A model generated the notes under the pieces. The model was not told the DNA's origin and searched no databases. It worked only from the letters and a program-made list of their open reading frames with translations. A DNA stretch of 64,000 nucleotides from Pholiota molesta. Lineage: Eukaryota; Basidiomycota; Agaricomycetes; Agaricales; Strophariaceae. Both the position numbers and the translations under genes were made by a program. Position 1 is the first letter of the stretch, and every line of letters begins with the position of its first letter. Positions 54,145-64,000 of the stretch are shown here, piece by piece. The DNA lies in the NCBI GenBank assembly GCA_014925825.1, contig JACGCK010000041.1:124001-188000 (forward strand). Direction: 5' to 3'.

Positions 54145-54826
54145 CGGGCAGCCCGCCTTGCCCGCTCAATCTCCGCCCTCCGGGGTGGGCAGCGTGGGCC
54201 GCCAGCAGTCCGCGTTACTGTCGCTGGCTTCGCCGCCACTGTGGGTGCTGGGAGACAGTTGCGAAGGCAAAATTCGGAGCGGAAATCCAGCAACGACCGT
54301 TCCCAGTCCACTGGTGGGTTGTGGCGCCGAAGCCAGTTCAACCCAAGGATTAGGTTGTCATCACCGATGTCCGCCACCTCGAAGACCAACACCTCCGAAT
54401 GGTCACCAATATAAATCCGTAGGTGAACCTCATGCGTGATGAGACCAGATTTAACCTCCGAATTATCCACAGTGCGAAGACGGAGTCCACGTTTTTTCTT
54501 TATTATGGGCAAGCCATGCTCCTCCACAAAGCGAGGGTGGACAAAACAACAGCTGGCACCAGAGTCGAGCATTGCCAGAGTGGCGACAATGCGAAGTTGG
54601 GATAGGGCCGCAGGATCCTGTATATGGACAGTAACCGGCACTTCGAAGGACGAGAATGGAGAATGGGGAGTCCGAGCATGGACGACAGCTGCGCAGCGCC
54701 GTCGGCGTCGTCGTCGCTTAGGTACGGGGTGTTCTTCATCAGGGCCAGACAAAATGCATTGATTACTAGGTGGAGCCAGTACAGAATATCGGTTGGCTGC
54801 GCTCGGTGCGACCGTGCGAGGCAGCT
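54051..54826 (-). CDS. Pol: aspartic protease
   Basis: The frame continues just after Gag and includes the aspartic protease active site LDSGASCCFV, then ILGLNWL, which is the conserved ILG flap-side motif. No ATG is needed; the frame is open back to the Gag stop. Gag and protease are offset by one base at a T-run (54832-54836). The uninterrupted element may therefore have had a single Gag-Pol frame. Confidence 0.85.
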
Positions 54827-55957
54827 CTACACAAAACCCGAACCATCCGTGGACTTTGATGCTGCAGAAGCCTGTTGAGCAAGGATCTCCGTCACCACAG
54901 CCGCCTTCAGACTCGCCATTGCCTTGGGGCAGTTGAACACCATATGGCCCTCCTCACCACAACCGAAACAAGTACGCGGTTTACCCTGCCGCCCACCACG
55001 CTTTGCCGCATCAATGTCCATTGCATTTGGGTCCTTCGACGCAGGAGGGTTTGATAGTTGGGCACCGGGAAAGGGGGTAGACACACTGCCGGAGGGACGA
55101 GCTGGAACTGAGGACGTAGACTTCCCACTCGCCGTACCACTGTGGGACCCCACTTGCTTCATCTGGCGTTCAGCTGCCTCGATGTCGGCCAGCCTCATCT
55201 CGCGGCGAAGCAAGATGTCCTGCGCCTCCTCCACGGTACGGTAATCGGAGTTCACCAGTGCCTTCTTTGCCGACGTGCTGAGACCCTGCCAGAACCGCTC
55301 CTTCACAAAGTCACCCCGCTGATCCTCCACCGAAAGCCGCAGCGAGAGCTCCTTGAACTCAGTGCAGTACTGCGTGATCGACTTCGAGCCCTGAACCAGC
55401 ACCGAGAGCCTCCGAAGGGCATCCGCAGGCGCATCCCGAGTGCAGAATACCTCCTTGAACAACTGAAGCCATGCCGCCCAACTGTAACGTGCCGCGTTGG
55501 TCTCCCGGGTGCCCGTCGTCGTGATCGTTGACGACCAAGTGTTTGCCTGGCCAGCAAGGTAAGACTCCGCCCACAAAATCTTATGTTCATCGCTCGCAAA
55601 CACCTCGAACAGCGCCGCATTGGAGATCTGGCGCACCCATTGGTCAGCTAGCTCCTTCGAGTTCGGCAATTTGGGATCAAATGGGGTAGGCGGCGCAACT
55701 CTCGGGGCTCGAGAAGCACCCCGTGCGACGAGTGCCTGGGTCTTGATTAACTCGGCCTCGAGGCCCGCCACGCGCCGGAGGGAATCGTCAAGATCAGCCC
55801 GCAGCTCGGCAAACTGGGCGCCAAACTGTCGTCGCATCTCCGTGACCACAAAAGTCGCAAGCGCGTCAGCCGCCGGAGGCTGAGGGTCGGGAGGTGGAGC
55901 TGCTGCACTGGGGGGGCCCTGGGGCAGCTGCTGCTGCTGCTGTTGCTCGCCGTCCAT
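54827..55957 (-). CDS. Gag with CCHC zinc knuckle
   Basis: The ATG at 55957 opens with MDGEQQQQQQ (a glutamine run) and a Pro-rich leader. It then has a coiled-coil-like segment, the retrotransposon Gag core (WVRQISNAALFEVFASDE, WAAWLQLFKEVF, YCTEFKELSLRL), and the zinc knuckle CFGCGEEGHMVFNC. About 376 residues. The frame is also open upstream of the ATG through the 5' LTR into the ATPase exons. Confidence 0.95.
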   Translation of the reverse strand: MDGEQQQQQQLPQGPPSAAAPPPDPQPPAADALATFVVTEMRRQFGAQFAELRADLDDSLRRVAGLEAELIKTQALVARGASRAPRVAPPTPFDPKLPNSKELADQWVRQISNAALFEVFASDEHKILWAESYLAGQANTWSSTITTTGTRETNAARYSWAAWLQLFKEVFCTRDAPADALRRLSVLVQGSKSITQYCTEFKELSLRLSVEDQRGDFVKERFWQGLSTSAKKALVNSDYRTVEEAQDILLRREMRLADIEAAERQMKQVGSHSGTASGKSTSSVPARPSGSVSTPFPGAQLSNPPASKDPNAMDIDAAKRGGRQGKPRTCFGCGEEGHMVFNCPKAMASLKAAVVTEILAQQASAASKSTDGSGFV

Positions 55958-55998
55958 CAACTTGCACTGCGCGAAAATTTTTTTGGTAGTGTTTTGAG

Positions 55999-56009
55999 AC
56001 TTTTGTCCA
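55999..56009 (-). promoter_or_regulatory. Putative primer-binding site for self-priming
   Basis: In the element's orientation, TGGACAAAAGT starts two bases after the 5' LTR. It is perfectly complementary over 11 bases to ACTTTTGTCCA inside the LTR (56121-56131). In the Tf1/sushi group an 11-base complementarity between the RNA 5' end and the PBS replaces the tRNA primer. Confidence 0.55.
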
Positions 56010-56011
56010 AG

Positions 56012-56192
56012 TGTTAGGGTGCTGCTAAGCACGCGCAACGCGGGGCCGACAGACGCTAGAAACGAAGATATATAGCTGCGTGTACGTAGATATATACAAA
56101 AGACGAACCTAGAAACGAAGTGGACAAAAGTGAAGAAAAGGAAAAAGGTACTCGAGGGATATCTACTGGAACGAGTCACGTGTATCGTGACA
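56012..56192 (-). repeat. 5' LTR of the chromovirus
   Basis: 181 bp, with the same sequence as 50316-50496. It contains two TATATAT-type stretches and the 11-base segment complementary to the PBS. Confidence 0.95.
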
Positions 56193-58097
56193 GAAAAGGT
56201 CTTGCCGACACCAGGTGGACCGAAGAGATTGACAACGAGGCCCTGGCCTTTGTCCTTGATGAAGTCGTCGAAGCCAATTTCTTTGTGGTGTGCTTCCACC
56301 AAGGATTGGAGGAGATGTTTTCGCTCGCCTGGGAGGACGAGGTTCGCGAATGCATCCGTGTTCCAGTCCACGTCCTGAATCTTCTCGACGTTGAATTGCA
56401 CTAGTTTGTTATAATCAGCGAGAACGAGTCGCGAGTGTATTGTTCTAGACTTACACCAGACTTTGTCGGAAAGGCTGAAACCGAAGACGGTAGCTGGGGC
56501 CAATAGAAGATCTTCGTCGGAAATCTCAACATCGGGGGTAGCATTAATGGATTGTTGAGCCAGAGTATCTGTGGTGGCCAACATCAATAGGCTTCAGAGT
56601 TAGAAAATAGGTTGTTTTACCAGAGGGGGCGGCAACCAAAGGAGGCGGAATGTAATTTCCGAATTCATCATACTCAGGCCGATATAAACGCGGGTCACCG
56701 ACTCCACTGCCTGCAGCCAGATGGAAGCGTGGGTCATTGGCTCCACCTGCAACGTCGTCGGCCTTGGGTGGAACAGGTATAGGGAGGATATGATTTTGGT
56801 TCAGACGACGGAATGCTGCTCTGTCAACCATGATTCGGCTTCGAATCTGGAGAAAGGAGGTAAGCAAGGGGAATATGGTAAGCAATGTTCTTGAACACTG
56901 ACATTATGCTTTACAAGTATTTCCCCGTTTTTGATGGCGGCAAGGCCGTCGTATTCCATATGATGTGTCCCAATCAAAGAGACCCATTTCTTAGAGCGCT
57001 TCCTGATCATGTCTTCCAACCCTTTTGGATCGGGATGGAACTGGAGAGGATAAGCGTCCAGGGAATCGATCTTGAATGTACCCTTCATCACACGAATGTG
57101 GACAGTAGTCTGCACTCGGCCCACTACGACACTCTGGGTGATGGGACGGTCCACCAAGTCGATACTTTCCAGATTGAGCTGGAACACGGCCTTGCCTTCG
57201 ACGGCCGTGCGCGTCCAGGATGCAAGCTGGAACAACCGAATAAGACCAGTTATGGAGCAGCGTCCGACCATCACGCTGCGCGGGACAAGAATGGCGTAGA
57301 GGAGGTCGAATGTAATCTCTCCGTGGGAGGTCAGGTGGTCGATCTTGTTCAGGGTGATGCGGAAGTCGCTGGCAATGGTGGACGTCAAGACGTTGACGGA
57401 GGCGAGGACGTGGTTCTCCTCAGTGGTCCGCGACGTCTTGGCCTTGAGATCAGCCGCGTACTGAAGGAAGGAGGGATAGTAGGCGATAAAGATTTCTGGA
57501 TCCAGCTGTCAAGAATACTAAGTCAGTCAAAGTCAAACAAGTTGAAGGGACGTTCACGTACCTCCAACGGATCGTTGTTCCAGGAGATACCTGGCCACGA
57601 CTTGATGACATCTTTACACGCTTTGAGAAGGTAACCGCTTTTGATCACGACTTTGAACGAGGGATCGATATTCTCTTGCTTAGAGACAGTGCGAACGATG
57701 CTACAGAAAAGAGCGTATTCAGCAACACATTCTATGATGTAGTATCGAGCGTCTTACACGAAAGTGAAATCCTTCCAGATATCGTTAGTACCTCCGCCAA
57801 TGATGGGGATAGTCTCGATGGTGACATTAGCGCTCGTATTCTAGGAACAGTGTGTCAGTATCGCAGTACGACGTCAAGAGAATGGCTGAAACGTACCCTG
57901 TACTTCCATGACTTGGTCCACCAGCTGTAGTAGTAGTCGACACGCTTCACCTTCAACGCTGGCACAGGCAGGTGCTCGTCCTTTGCGACGGCGGTGATTT
58001 TGGACTCGTTGTCGTCATAGATGGAGGCCTCCTCAGCGACTTGAGAGGAAGGCCCAGCGGACGAATTTCTGACGAGACTGGAGAAGCGGCGATGCAT
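56193..58097 (-). pseudogene. 5' half of the disrupted AAA+ ATPase gene
   Basis: Exons from 58097: 57897-58097, 57758-57840, 57562-57700, 57505-56903, 56846-56621, 56568-56455 and from 56400. They join in frame into a long N-terminal domain (VKRVDYYYSWWTKSWKYR, DFRITLNKIDHLTSHGEITFDLLYAILVPRS, HHMEYDGLAAIKNGE), then VDRAAFRRLNQN and the AAA entry with Walker A GPPGVGKT. The LTR retrotransposon begins a few codons later. The rest of the module is at 49674-50315. An upstream ATG-less extension to 58175 is open but not needed. The insertion leaves the target codons recoverable because the duplication is 5 bp. Confidence 0.85.
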
Positions 58098-58175
58098 AGT
58101 AGGTAATGTTGGCCCTCGTTTGAATCCCTTCCTCTTTAAATACCAGGTCAGAGCGACACCCAAAGCAGTGGACAA

Positions 58176-61100
58176 GTGTAATATGGCGTAAATTACTCAT
58201 TGATAAACCTGTGATGTTCAAAATTAGAGGACGGCTGCGCGAAAGTGCTGTGCAAGTTACTGCAAGTGACTCATACCGCGTCGTGTGCGGTATGTTGTAC
58301 ACCAATAGAAGGCAAATAGAAGCATTTGTGACGCCGGTCGTGAGAAACGCTACATGCAAGTTGCGATAAGCTGTTAAGCAGGACTGCTCCTGCGGCGACC
58401 GTTCTCCGTCCGCCTGGATTGTGCGTATGAGCTGCAAAAGGCTGTGGACGAGGTTGTGTTGACATGAAAGTCTTGTTGGGCAACTTTCGGTAATGTGGGG
58501 AAATTTCATAATACGTCCCAAAGGTGGCTGAGGCAAAAATAGATGTACGATGGAATGTTCAATGTTATCACTGGATCAGTGAAGTACATAGACACAGATG
58601 GACACGCACAGCAAATGATCCAGCTGCAGACATACGTATAATTAAGTTTACTTCTATGTTTGCATCGTATGTAAGTACTATGTACAGCGTACGAAGCTCC
58701 CTTTTATTGCCAGCAACTGTCTCCATCCAATGCCTATCAGCGACGGGGAGGCCCTGAGCTTCGCGTTTTGAACCACACTTCAATTAGTCCTGGGCTTCGG
58801 GCATCAAGCATCTATATTCTACAGTGCATTAATCATATGTCTTCGTCATAATACCACTCTAGTGTGCATATTCGGGTTTTCTCAATAATACGTATACTAA
58901 CGTCTACAAAAAATCTAAGGGATGCCTTGTTGCTCCATTAATATGTCAGTTATCTGCTCCGTCAAGAGCAGGCAACGGACATGACTTGGCCATATGGGAT
59001 TTAGTAGTACCAGTTAAAAAAAAGCCTTCTGCCCGAAGTCGCGTTGATCTCGGAGGCTTCAGGACTGCGCTCATTCGTTCATTCTTTTCTGTTCACCATT
59101 TACTGGTATTCAACTTCAATAGAATAGTTCGGATGTGCGCTCCAGGCTGAGTTCTACACTATCTCGTTGGTATCTCGGCAGTACTTTTTGACTCCATCAC
59201 GCAAAACATATCGAAAAATTCTTTCCAATTCTTCATGACTGCATAGCCACTTTCCCAGCCCAAAAATTTGCGTACGTACGTGGGGTTGAAACAGATTGCA
59301 TGCAGCCTGGGGATTCTCCTCGGCAACGGAAGCGGCGTGCAACACGGGGGCGCGTGTACGGTGTCAGAGTCTCAGAGATACTTACCGTCCGACGTCGCAT
59401 CATATTGATCCGCGTTTGTTTGTACACCTCTCCGATGTACACAAATAGCTTCACAGCCACTGTGATTGGTACTTAGTAGCATTGAGGTGCGCATCGTCTC
59501 CCCGTATTGAGTTGTGCGCACTTGGGAGGGGCTCGACGATGAGGAGCAACGTTGTATCAATTTCCTCCAGAAAAGTGATGCAGATATATGTAACATAGGC
59601 TCTAGGTCGAGAGCATCTCAATGTGGAGGTCGGTGCAGCATCTCCGACAAATCTCCGATACCTCTAAGATATCTCCCACAAATCTCTCATGTCTGTCATG
59701 TCGGCGGTCAACCAAAAATACAAAAGATGTATAGACCTTGGCGGTCAACCAAAAATACAAAAGACGTATAGACCTTTACTCGGGTTGCCTAAAATAACGA
59801 ACCTTGTACAAACGGATGTACTTGTTTCATGGCGCCCAGCTTGAAAAGTTAGCCGCTGGAGAATCAAACTCGACTTTGTGATAGCTTCGATTCAGAAATG
59901 ATCAAATAATATCCAATCTCGTACATACGCATCTTGCGTTCACTTTCAAATAATCTGCAGGTCTCCCTGACGAAGGCAAATTAATTAGATTTGAAGGAGC
60001 CCCACTAGACAAGCAAAGCATCGAGTTAAATTACAAAGGAAAAACATAGATGCTACTGTATGAAGGAACTTCTTTGTTTTTATGAAGCTAGGTGAGGACG
60101 TTATCAACGTTGGAGCAGTAGAGCTTCGAAAGGACATTGAGATCGCTCCTGTAACATCTTGGAAGTGACGTATCTCGATGGAATATACATACTATGCAGG
60201 ACTTTGAATTGGTTTGCATTTAACACTTTCTTCGTCGTTTGTTACGGATTCCTAACAGTGAAATGTATAATATAAAGGCTTGCACGACTACTACGAGACT
60301 ATGGACTGCGTTGACTTGGAAGTGTAAATCCGCATATCAAGCGGTTGTCGAGGTAAGTATTAAATTGGTATTAAAGAATTTGTCGCCTCCATATGTACTC
60401 CAAGAAACGAGGACAATGAACACGTCATTAAACAAATGAATTAATATGGCATTCCAGAATCCTCGCATCGTCGTAAAGCCTCAATCTCTCCAATCTCTCT
60501 GCTTTCGGCTTGCCTCACTAACTGCGCCACAACTGCACGCGATGCGCAGTACTTAGTCGCCCCGCCTAATCTAATGTGTTTCCACCTCATCTCTGCTGGA
60601 GCGGGAACATTCATCCGCTAGTTCTGTGGTCAAACACGTTGAATCCGGGTGATTGTACATCTCGAATTAACAGCTGGACAAGCTGTCATGTCGCTGTGAT
60701 TGGATTTCGAAACCTTGCACATAGACAATACTTACATCGTGGTCTTACGTACTTTGATTAGGCTTGAACTGACAGCGTTTGCTGAGCGATATCGAACTGC
60801 AGCCTTGTTGGGCGCTGAGAGCGCAGTGATAATGACTTCTCAGTGGTCATAGTGGATTGAAATGGAGGAGCGGGAGGGCGAGCCCAGCCGATTTGAGGCA
60901 GTGCTGAGTTCCGCCTTTAGTGTCGGAGGTCTAAAACGGGCGTAGCAACGGGCTCTGCCACGTGTGGGAGGAATGGCAACAAAGGGTTTTGCCAGGTTTT
61001 GCCTTGTGCTAAAAGAGAGGCGGCGTCGAACGACAATGGCCGAAGAACAATTACCGCCACGCCCGCCGACTTTCCTTTATTATCCCTCTTGTTCTCATTG

Positions 61101-61421
61101 TTCTCTATACAGCCTCTGACAGTCCAAACTTTCGAAGAACCCATCTTATCTCTCACGCGGTCGCTTCTCGGAAACGTGTTCACCATTATAATAACCAGGG
61201 TACCCACTCTACTCTGGTACATCCTCCTGTTACTTTGGTTCGGGCGTTCATTGACCTTTTCATACTTTGCCTTATAGGTCCGGATATTCTCCCATTTCTT
61301 GACTTCTAATTCGTCAGACACTGTGTGTATTGACCTCACGAACTCTTCACGAGCGCCTTCCTATTGCGTTCAATCAACGACGAACAACACTTTTCTTTCG
61401 TACCGTCACTTCTAATCTATC
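58176..61421. other. Long gene-poor stretch
   Basis: No gene supported. It includes a 2 x 37-bp tandem repeat at 59703-59776 and a plus-strand 5' flank before 61422. A 140-codon minus-strand frame at 60917-61339 lies in the leader region of the next gene and is not credible. Confidence 0.4.
59703..59776 (+). repeat. Two-copy 37-bp tandem repeat
   Basis: GGCGGTCAACCAAAAATACA… repeated twice with one substitution (gatgt/gacgt). Confidence 0.8.
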
Positions 61422-62615
61422 ATGACCACTACTACCCCTTCTTTCCGTGTCGAGCTCTTCCCCGCACCGCCTCCCACATTCAACAGCCTAGACCCCAAAG
61501 AGCGCTCTCGCCTCCTTCGTTCAACCCGCAAACTCGGTGCCCTACTTGGAACAACGCCAATCGTAGTCGAGATGGAGTCGGGGACCAACGCCTCGCCAAA
61601 AGCGACCCGCCGCGACGGGCGCATCTTCCACTCGCGCTCCTCGTCCATCTCGTCTATCGACTCTGCCGAGCCGGACTACGTCATGGTCAAATCGACCGCC
61701 CGCTCATCACCCTATCAGGCGCAATTTCTCCCGCCATTGGACACCGACTCGCCGAGCCCGAGGCCGAGGAACGAGGATAAGCCGACGAGCAAGAAACGGA
61801 AGGGCCCCAACGGAGCTTTGCCCCCTATAGCGCTCGTATTTGACATTTCTGGCTCACAAACCCGCTCTGGATCCGGGATTTCACAGCCACTGCTCCTTCG
61901 GGCCCGGCCCGTCCCTGCAGGCCCTGTTGACAGCCGTATAAAGTCGTCTAGCAACCACGGACGGGCTTCGAAACACCTCTCTCCCATCGCGTCCTCCTTC
62001 AACATGGATGCCCCGTCATCCCCCACGTCCCCCACGATGCCCACGCCCGCAGCACACCTGCTCAACGACAAGGAGCGGCGCAGGAAGATGGCCAAGCTCA
62101 CGCGCACGCTCGGCGAGAACATCCCGCCGGAGCTCGTCTTCCAGGACGCCCCGCGCCGCTCGCTCTCCGTCACCTACCACCCGCGCGCCGACCCCATCGC
62201 GTCGCTCCAGCGGCCCTCCACGTTCCACCCGGTGGGCGCACCGCCGCCGTTGGCCGTCGCAGAGGTGCCGATCCCCGCCCCCCGCCCAGCGACTGCGGAC
62301 CAGGCGACGAAGTCCACAAAACGTAGGCACCGTCCCCGCAGTCTTACCCTCGGCTCATCGTCCGCTATAGCCGCAGCCGCCGCTGCCCTGACGCGCGGCA
62401 CGACGTCGATGGACGATCAGCCTCCACCCCCGCTGCCGATTCAGAAGAAGGAACTGCCGTTCACGTCCGTGCGGCCTGCGGCGTCTGTGACGCTGCAGGT
62501 CCCTGCTGAGTCGACGGAGTTTGGGCGCCGGAAGGAGAGGGAGTGGAGCGGGGAGTGGAATCTCAAGGATATGGACGACGTCGCGAGGCGCCTGCGCGGG
62601 CTGAAGGGGCGGTGA
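61422..62615 (+). CDS. Low-complexity protein with two related motifs
   Basis: An intronless frame of 397 residues from ATG 61422. It is hydrophilic and rich in Ser, Pro, Ala and Arg, with no transmembrane segment. Near residues 25-48 it reads KERSRLLRSTRKLGALLGTTP, and near 217-240 KERRRKMAKLTRTLGENIPPE. These share the pattern KERxRx4LTRxLGxxxxxxP. A basic patch (KSTKRRHRPR, a likely nuclear localisation signal) and an EWSGEWNLKDMDDVARRLRGLK C-terminus follow. I know similar proteins only as uncharacterised Agaricomycete sequences. Function unknown, possibly nuclear. Confidence 0.8.
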   Translation: MTTTTPSFRVELFPAPPPTFNSLDPKERSRLLRSTRKLGALLGTTPIVVEMESGTNASPKATRRDGRIFHSRSSSISSIDSAEPDYVMVKSTARSSPYQAQFLPPLDTDSPSPRPRNEDKPTSKKRKGPNGALPPIALVFDISGSQTRSGSGISQPLLLRARPVPAGPVDSRIKSSSNHGRASKHLSPIASSFNMDAPSSPTSPTMPTPAAHLLNDKERRRKMAKLTRTLGENIPPELVFQDAPRRSLSVTYHPRADPIASLQRPSTFHPVGAPPPLAVAEVPIPAPRPATADQATKSTKRRHRPRSLTLGSSSAIAAAAAALTRGTTSMDDQPPPPLPIQKKELPFTSVRPAASVTLQVPAESTEFGRRKEREWSGEWNLKDMDDVARRLRGLKGR

Positions 62616-63302
62616 AGGAAGCGACGTCACCATTCATCCACAGATCCACCATTCATCCCGGATCTAATCCGCAGTTGTCATTCATGCCCCCACGGGTTTC
62701 TGCGATGCCTCACGACTTCCCGCCCAAAATCCATGCTCGCCTCGTCTATCTCCCATAGCTCTGGTTAGCGCTCGTTCCTTCTTCACTTTTTCTTTCTGCC
62801 ACCACATCAGCTGCTGCTGCTTATCACGACGATTCTCCTTCTATCTTATGTTACCATCCATCTATAATATGTATGTATCTATCATTTCCATTCTTAATTA
62901 TGTATGTACTACATCAATGTTACTCCATTCACCGCAGGCAATACCCACACAGCGCCTCATTGTGTATTAATATAGCAGGCATAGTACTTCGCATACATCC
63001 AAAGGACGACTCCGCATCAGTGGCCAGCACGGTGGGTGCCGCCTGTTTTTTTGGGAACAAAGCCACTCCCTAACCGGTGTTCAGACGCATCCTCTGACGG
63101 AATTTGAGAAGAGGCCATTGTCCTGCGTCTCGTCCAGAATCTCACATGTACAAATGGCAGGTTTATAAGGAGCAAAGTAGATATGGCTGCTCGTTATCTC
63201 GGCGCCTAGCTCTGTTCCTAGGGGCATTTTACAGGTGACGTTCTTTCCTTCGACTTTGATTCCTGCGAATCTAGCTACTCACTCCCGAAAAGTAGGACTG
63301 AG
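62616..63302. other. Intergenic, no gene seen
   Basis: 3' region of the 61422 gene and 5' flank of the edge F-box gene, with only short frames. Confidence 0.4.
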
Positions 63303-64000
63303 ATGCCACCGGTGGTCCTCGAGCTTCCTACGGAGATTCTATGCGCCATCTTTGAGATCAGCGCCTCCCAGTTCTCGTTATCACCTTATCGCCGATACAT
63401 CCGGCGTCGACCGCAGAAACACCCCGGGCGCTTAGGCTACCTTTAAATTTCAACGTGACCGACTCTGATTTCTGTGCCCTGCCTTCGTTGAAAGCGCTTA
63501 CTCTCCACTGTCTTGCCCTCTCGCATGTGTGTTCGCGGTGGCAGGTCGCGGTCGACATGCAGTCGCTCTGGGCGCTTCTCCATCTCGGGCGCAATGCCGT
63601 CAAGAGACATTTGGAGCGCACCACCACGGCGGCCGGCCTTGCTCCCCCGCTCGAGCCCACTTCCTCTATTCCTGGATATCGCTGTCCAGGACCATCCTGC
63701 CGTCGAGCGCGACCGGACTGGCATCCGGGATGGGCTCCGCGCGCATGTCCACCGATGCCACTCGCTGCGCATCGCAGCCAGCGATCTAGAAACGTTATCA
63801 CCGACGTCTTCGACGCGTTCGTGGGGCACACCCTGTCTGAATCCCGCCGCCCGTCCCGCGGCCAGCAGAGATCGCCGCTGGCCCGGGTGTGTGTAGTGCA
63901 GACGGCGACGACGCGGGCCCGCCCGTCCGTCCGTCCTTCCCGTCCGACCTGGGTTTATTGGTCGCGCCGCGCCTCGTCGCGCTGCGCGGCTATCTCTGCG
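63303..64000 (+). pseudogene. F-box protein gene, degenerate and cut by the window edge
   Basis: ATG 63303 opens MPPVVLELPTEILCAIFEIS, a clear F-box start. Related coding continues in other frames: CLALSHVCSRWQVAVDMQSLWALLHLG (63500-63590), LPLFLDIAVQDHPAVERDR and VHRCHSLRIAASDLE (63650-63790), then ITDVFDAFVGHTLSES (63795-63845). These are the expected order of segments in an Agaricomycete F-box protein. The first change could be an intron. The later two are a +1 and then a -1 shift without splice sites, so the gene looks decayed, unless the sequence is wrong. Confidence 0.6.

Larger units (their letters stand above)
50316..56192 (-). mobile_element. Ty3/Gypsy chromovirus LTR retrotransposon
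   Basis: The complete 5877-bp element has two 181-bp LTRs (TG…CA in its own orientation), identical by eye, and a perfect 5-bp target duplication GAAAA (50311-50315 and 56193-56197). It reads on the minus strand: Gag with zinc knuckle, then protease, reverse transcriptase, RNase H, integrase and a C-terminal chromodomain. This order marks Ty3/Gypsy chromoviruses. It is inserted in the AAA ATPase gene between Walker A and Walker B. Pol is cut by single-base frameshifts. Identical LTRs indicate a recent insertion. Confidence 0.97.

Noticed and set aside
60917..61339. A 140-codon minus-strand frame
   Set aside because: It lies in the presumed leader of the 61422 gene, with no domain and an unlikely composition.

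Overview
This window comes from a filamentous basidiomycete, most likely an Agaricomycete. The genes are split by many introns of about 45-70 bases with GT...AG ends. Several families are ones I know mainly from Agaricomycetes: two kinds of multi-pass receptor-like membrane proteins, single-pass Ser/Thr-rich surface proteins, and an AAA ATPase with a long N-terminal domain. There are also F-box proteins, a cytochrome P450 and tandem maltases. I saw no tRNA, rRNA or CRISPR array.

Layout. (1) 1-7530 is a decayed, nearly symmetrical inverted repeat (arms about 1-3720 and 4020-7530). It holds relics of a maltase gene and unidentified genes, with the 3' end of an F-box gene at its centre. (2) 7.6-20 kb is a cluster of three paralogous multi-pass membrane protein genes (7594-8896 +, 12361-13636 -, 18387-19664 -). 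Between them lie a full-length F-box gene (10130-11695 -), a single-pass membrane protein gene (17238-18095 +) and more relics of the same repeated blocks. (3) 20.7-21.9 kb holds a different seven-helix protein gene with a one-base frameshift. (4) 22.4-31.7 kb holds two tandem GH13 maltase genes. The second has a premature stop, and a 1.8-kb transposon with long terminal inverted repeats lies between them. (5) 33.3-42.6 kb holds a tyrosine-phosphatase-like gene, an arginine/serine-rich gene, a nine-exon cytochrome P450 and a second single-pass surface protein. (6) 42.8-45.8 kb is a non-autonomous transposon with a 9-bp target duplication, carrying two tandem MITE-like elements. (7) 46.4-49.3 kb holds an F-box/beta-propeller-like gene. 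(8) 49.7-58.1 kb is an AAA+ ATPase gene split between Walker A and Walker B by a complete 5.9-kb Ty3/Gypsy chromovirus with identical 181-bp LTRs and a 5-bp target duplication. (9) 61.4-62.6 kb holds a low-complexity protein gene, and the right edge holds a degenerate F-box gene.

The strongest observations concern mobile DNA. The chromovirus is very young, has disrupted a host ATPase and is fused in frame to it. An 11-base complementarity suggests Tf1-like self-priming. Every Pol frameshift is a single missing base, mostly in homopolymers. That conflicts with the element's youth and raises the possibility of assembly indel errors, which could also explain the frameshifts in the 7TM and phosphatase genes. 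The 42.8-45.8 kb element with its triple-palindrome modules and the 26-28 kb long-TIR element look like undescribed non-autonomous families.
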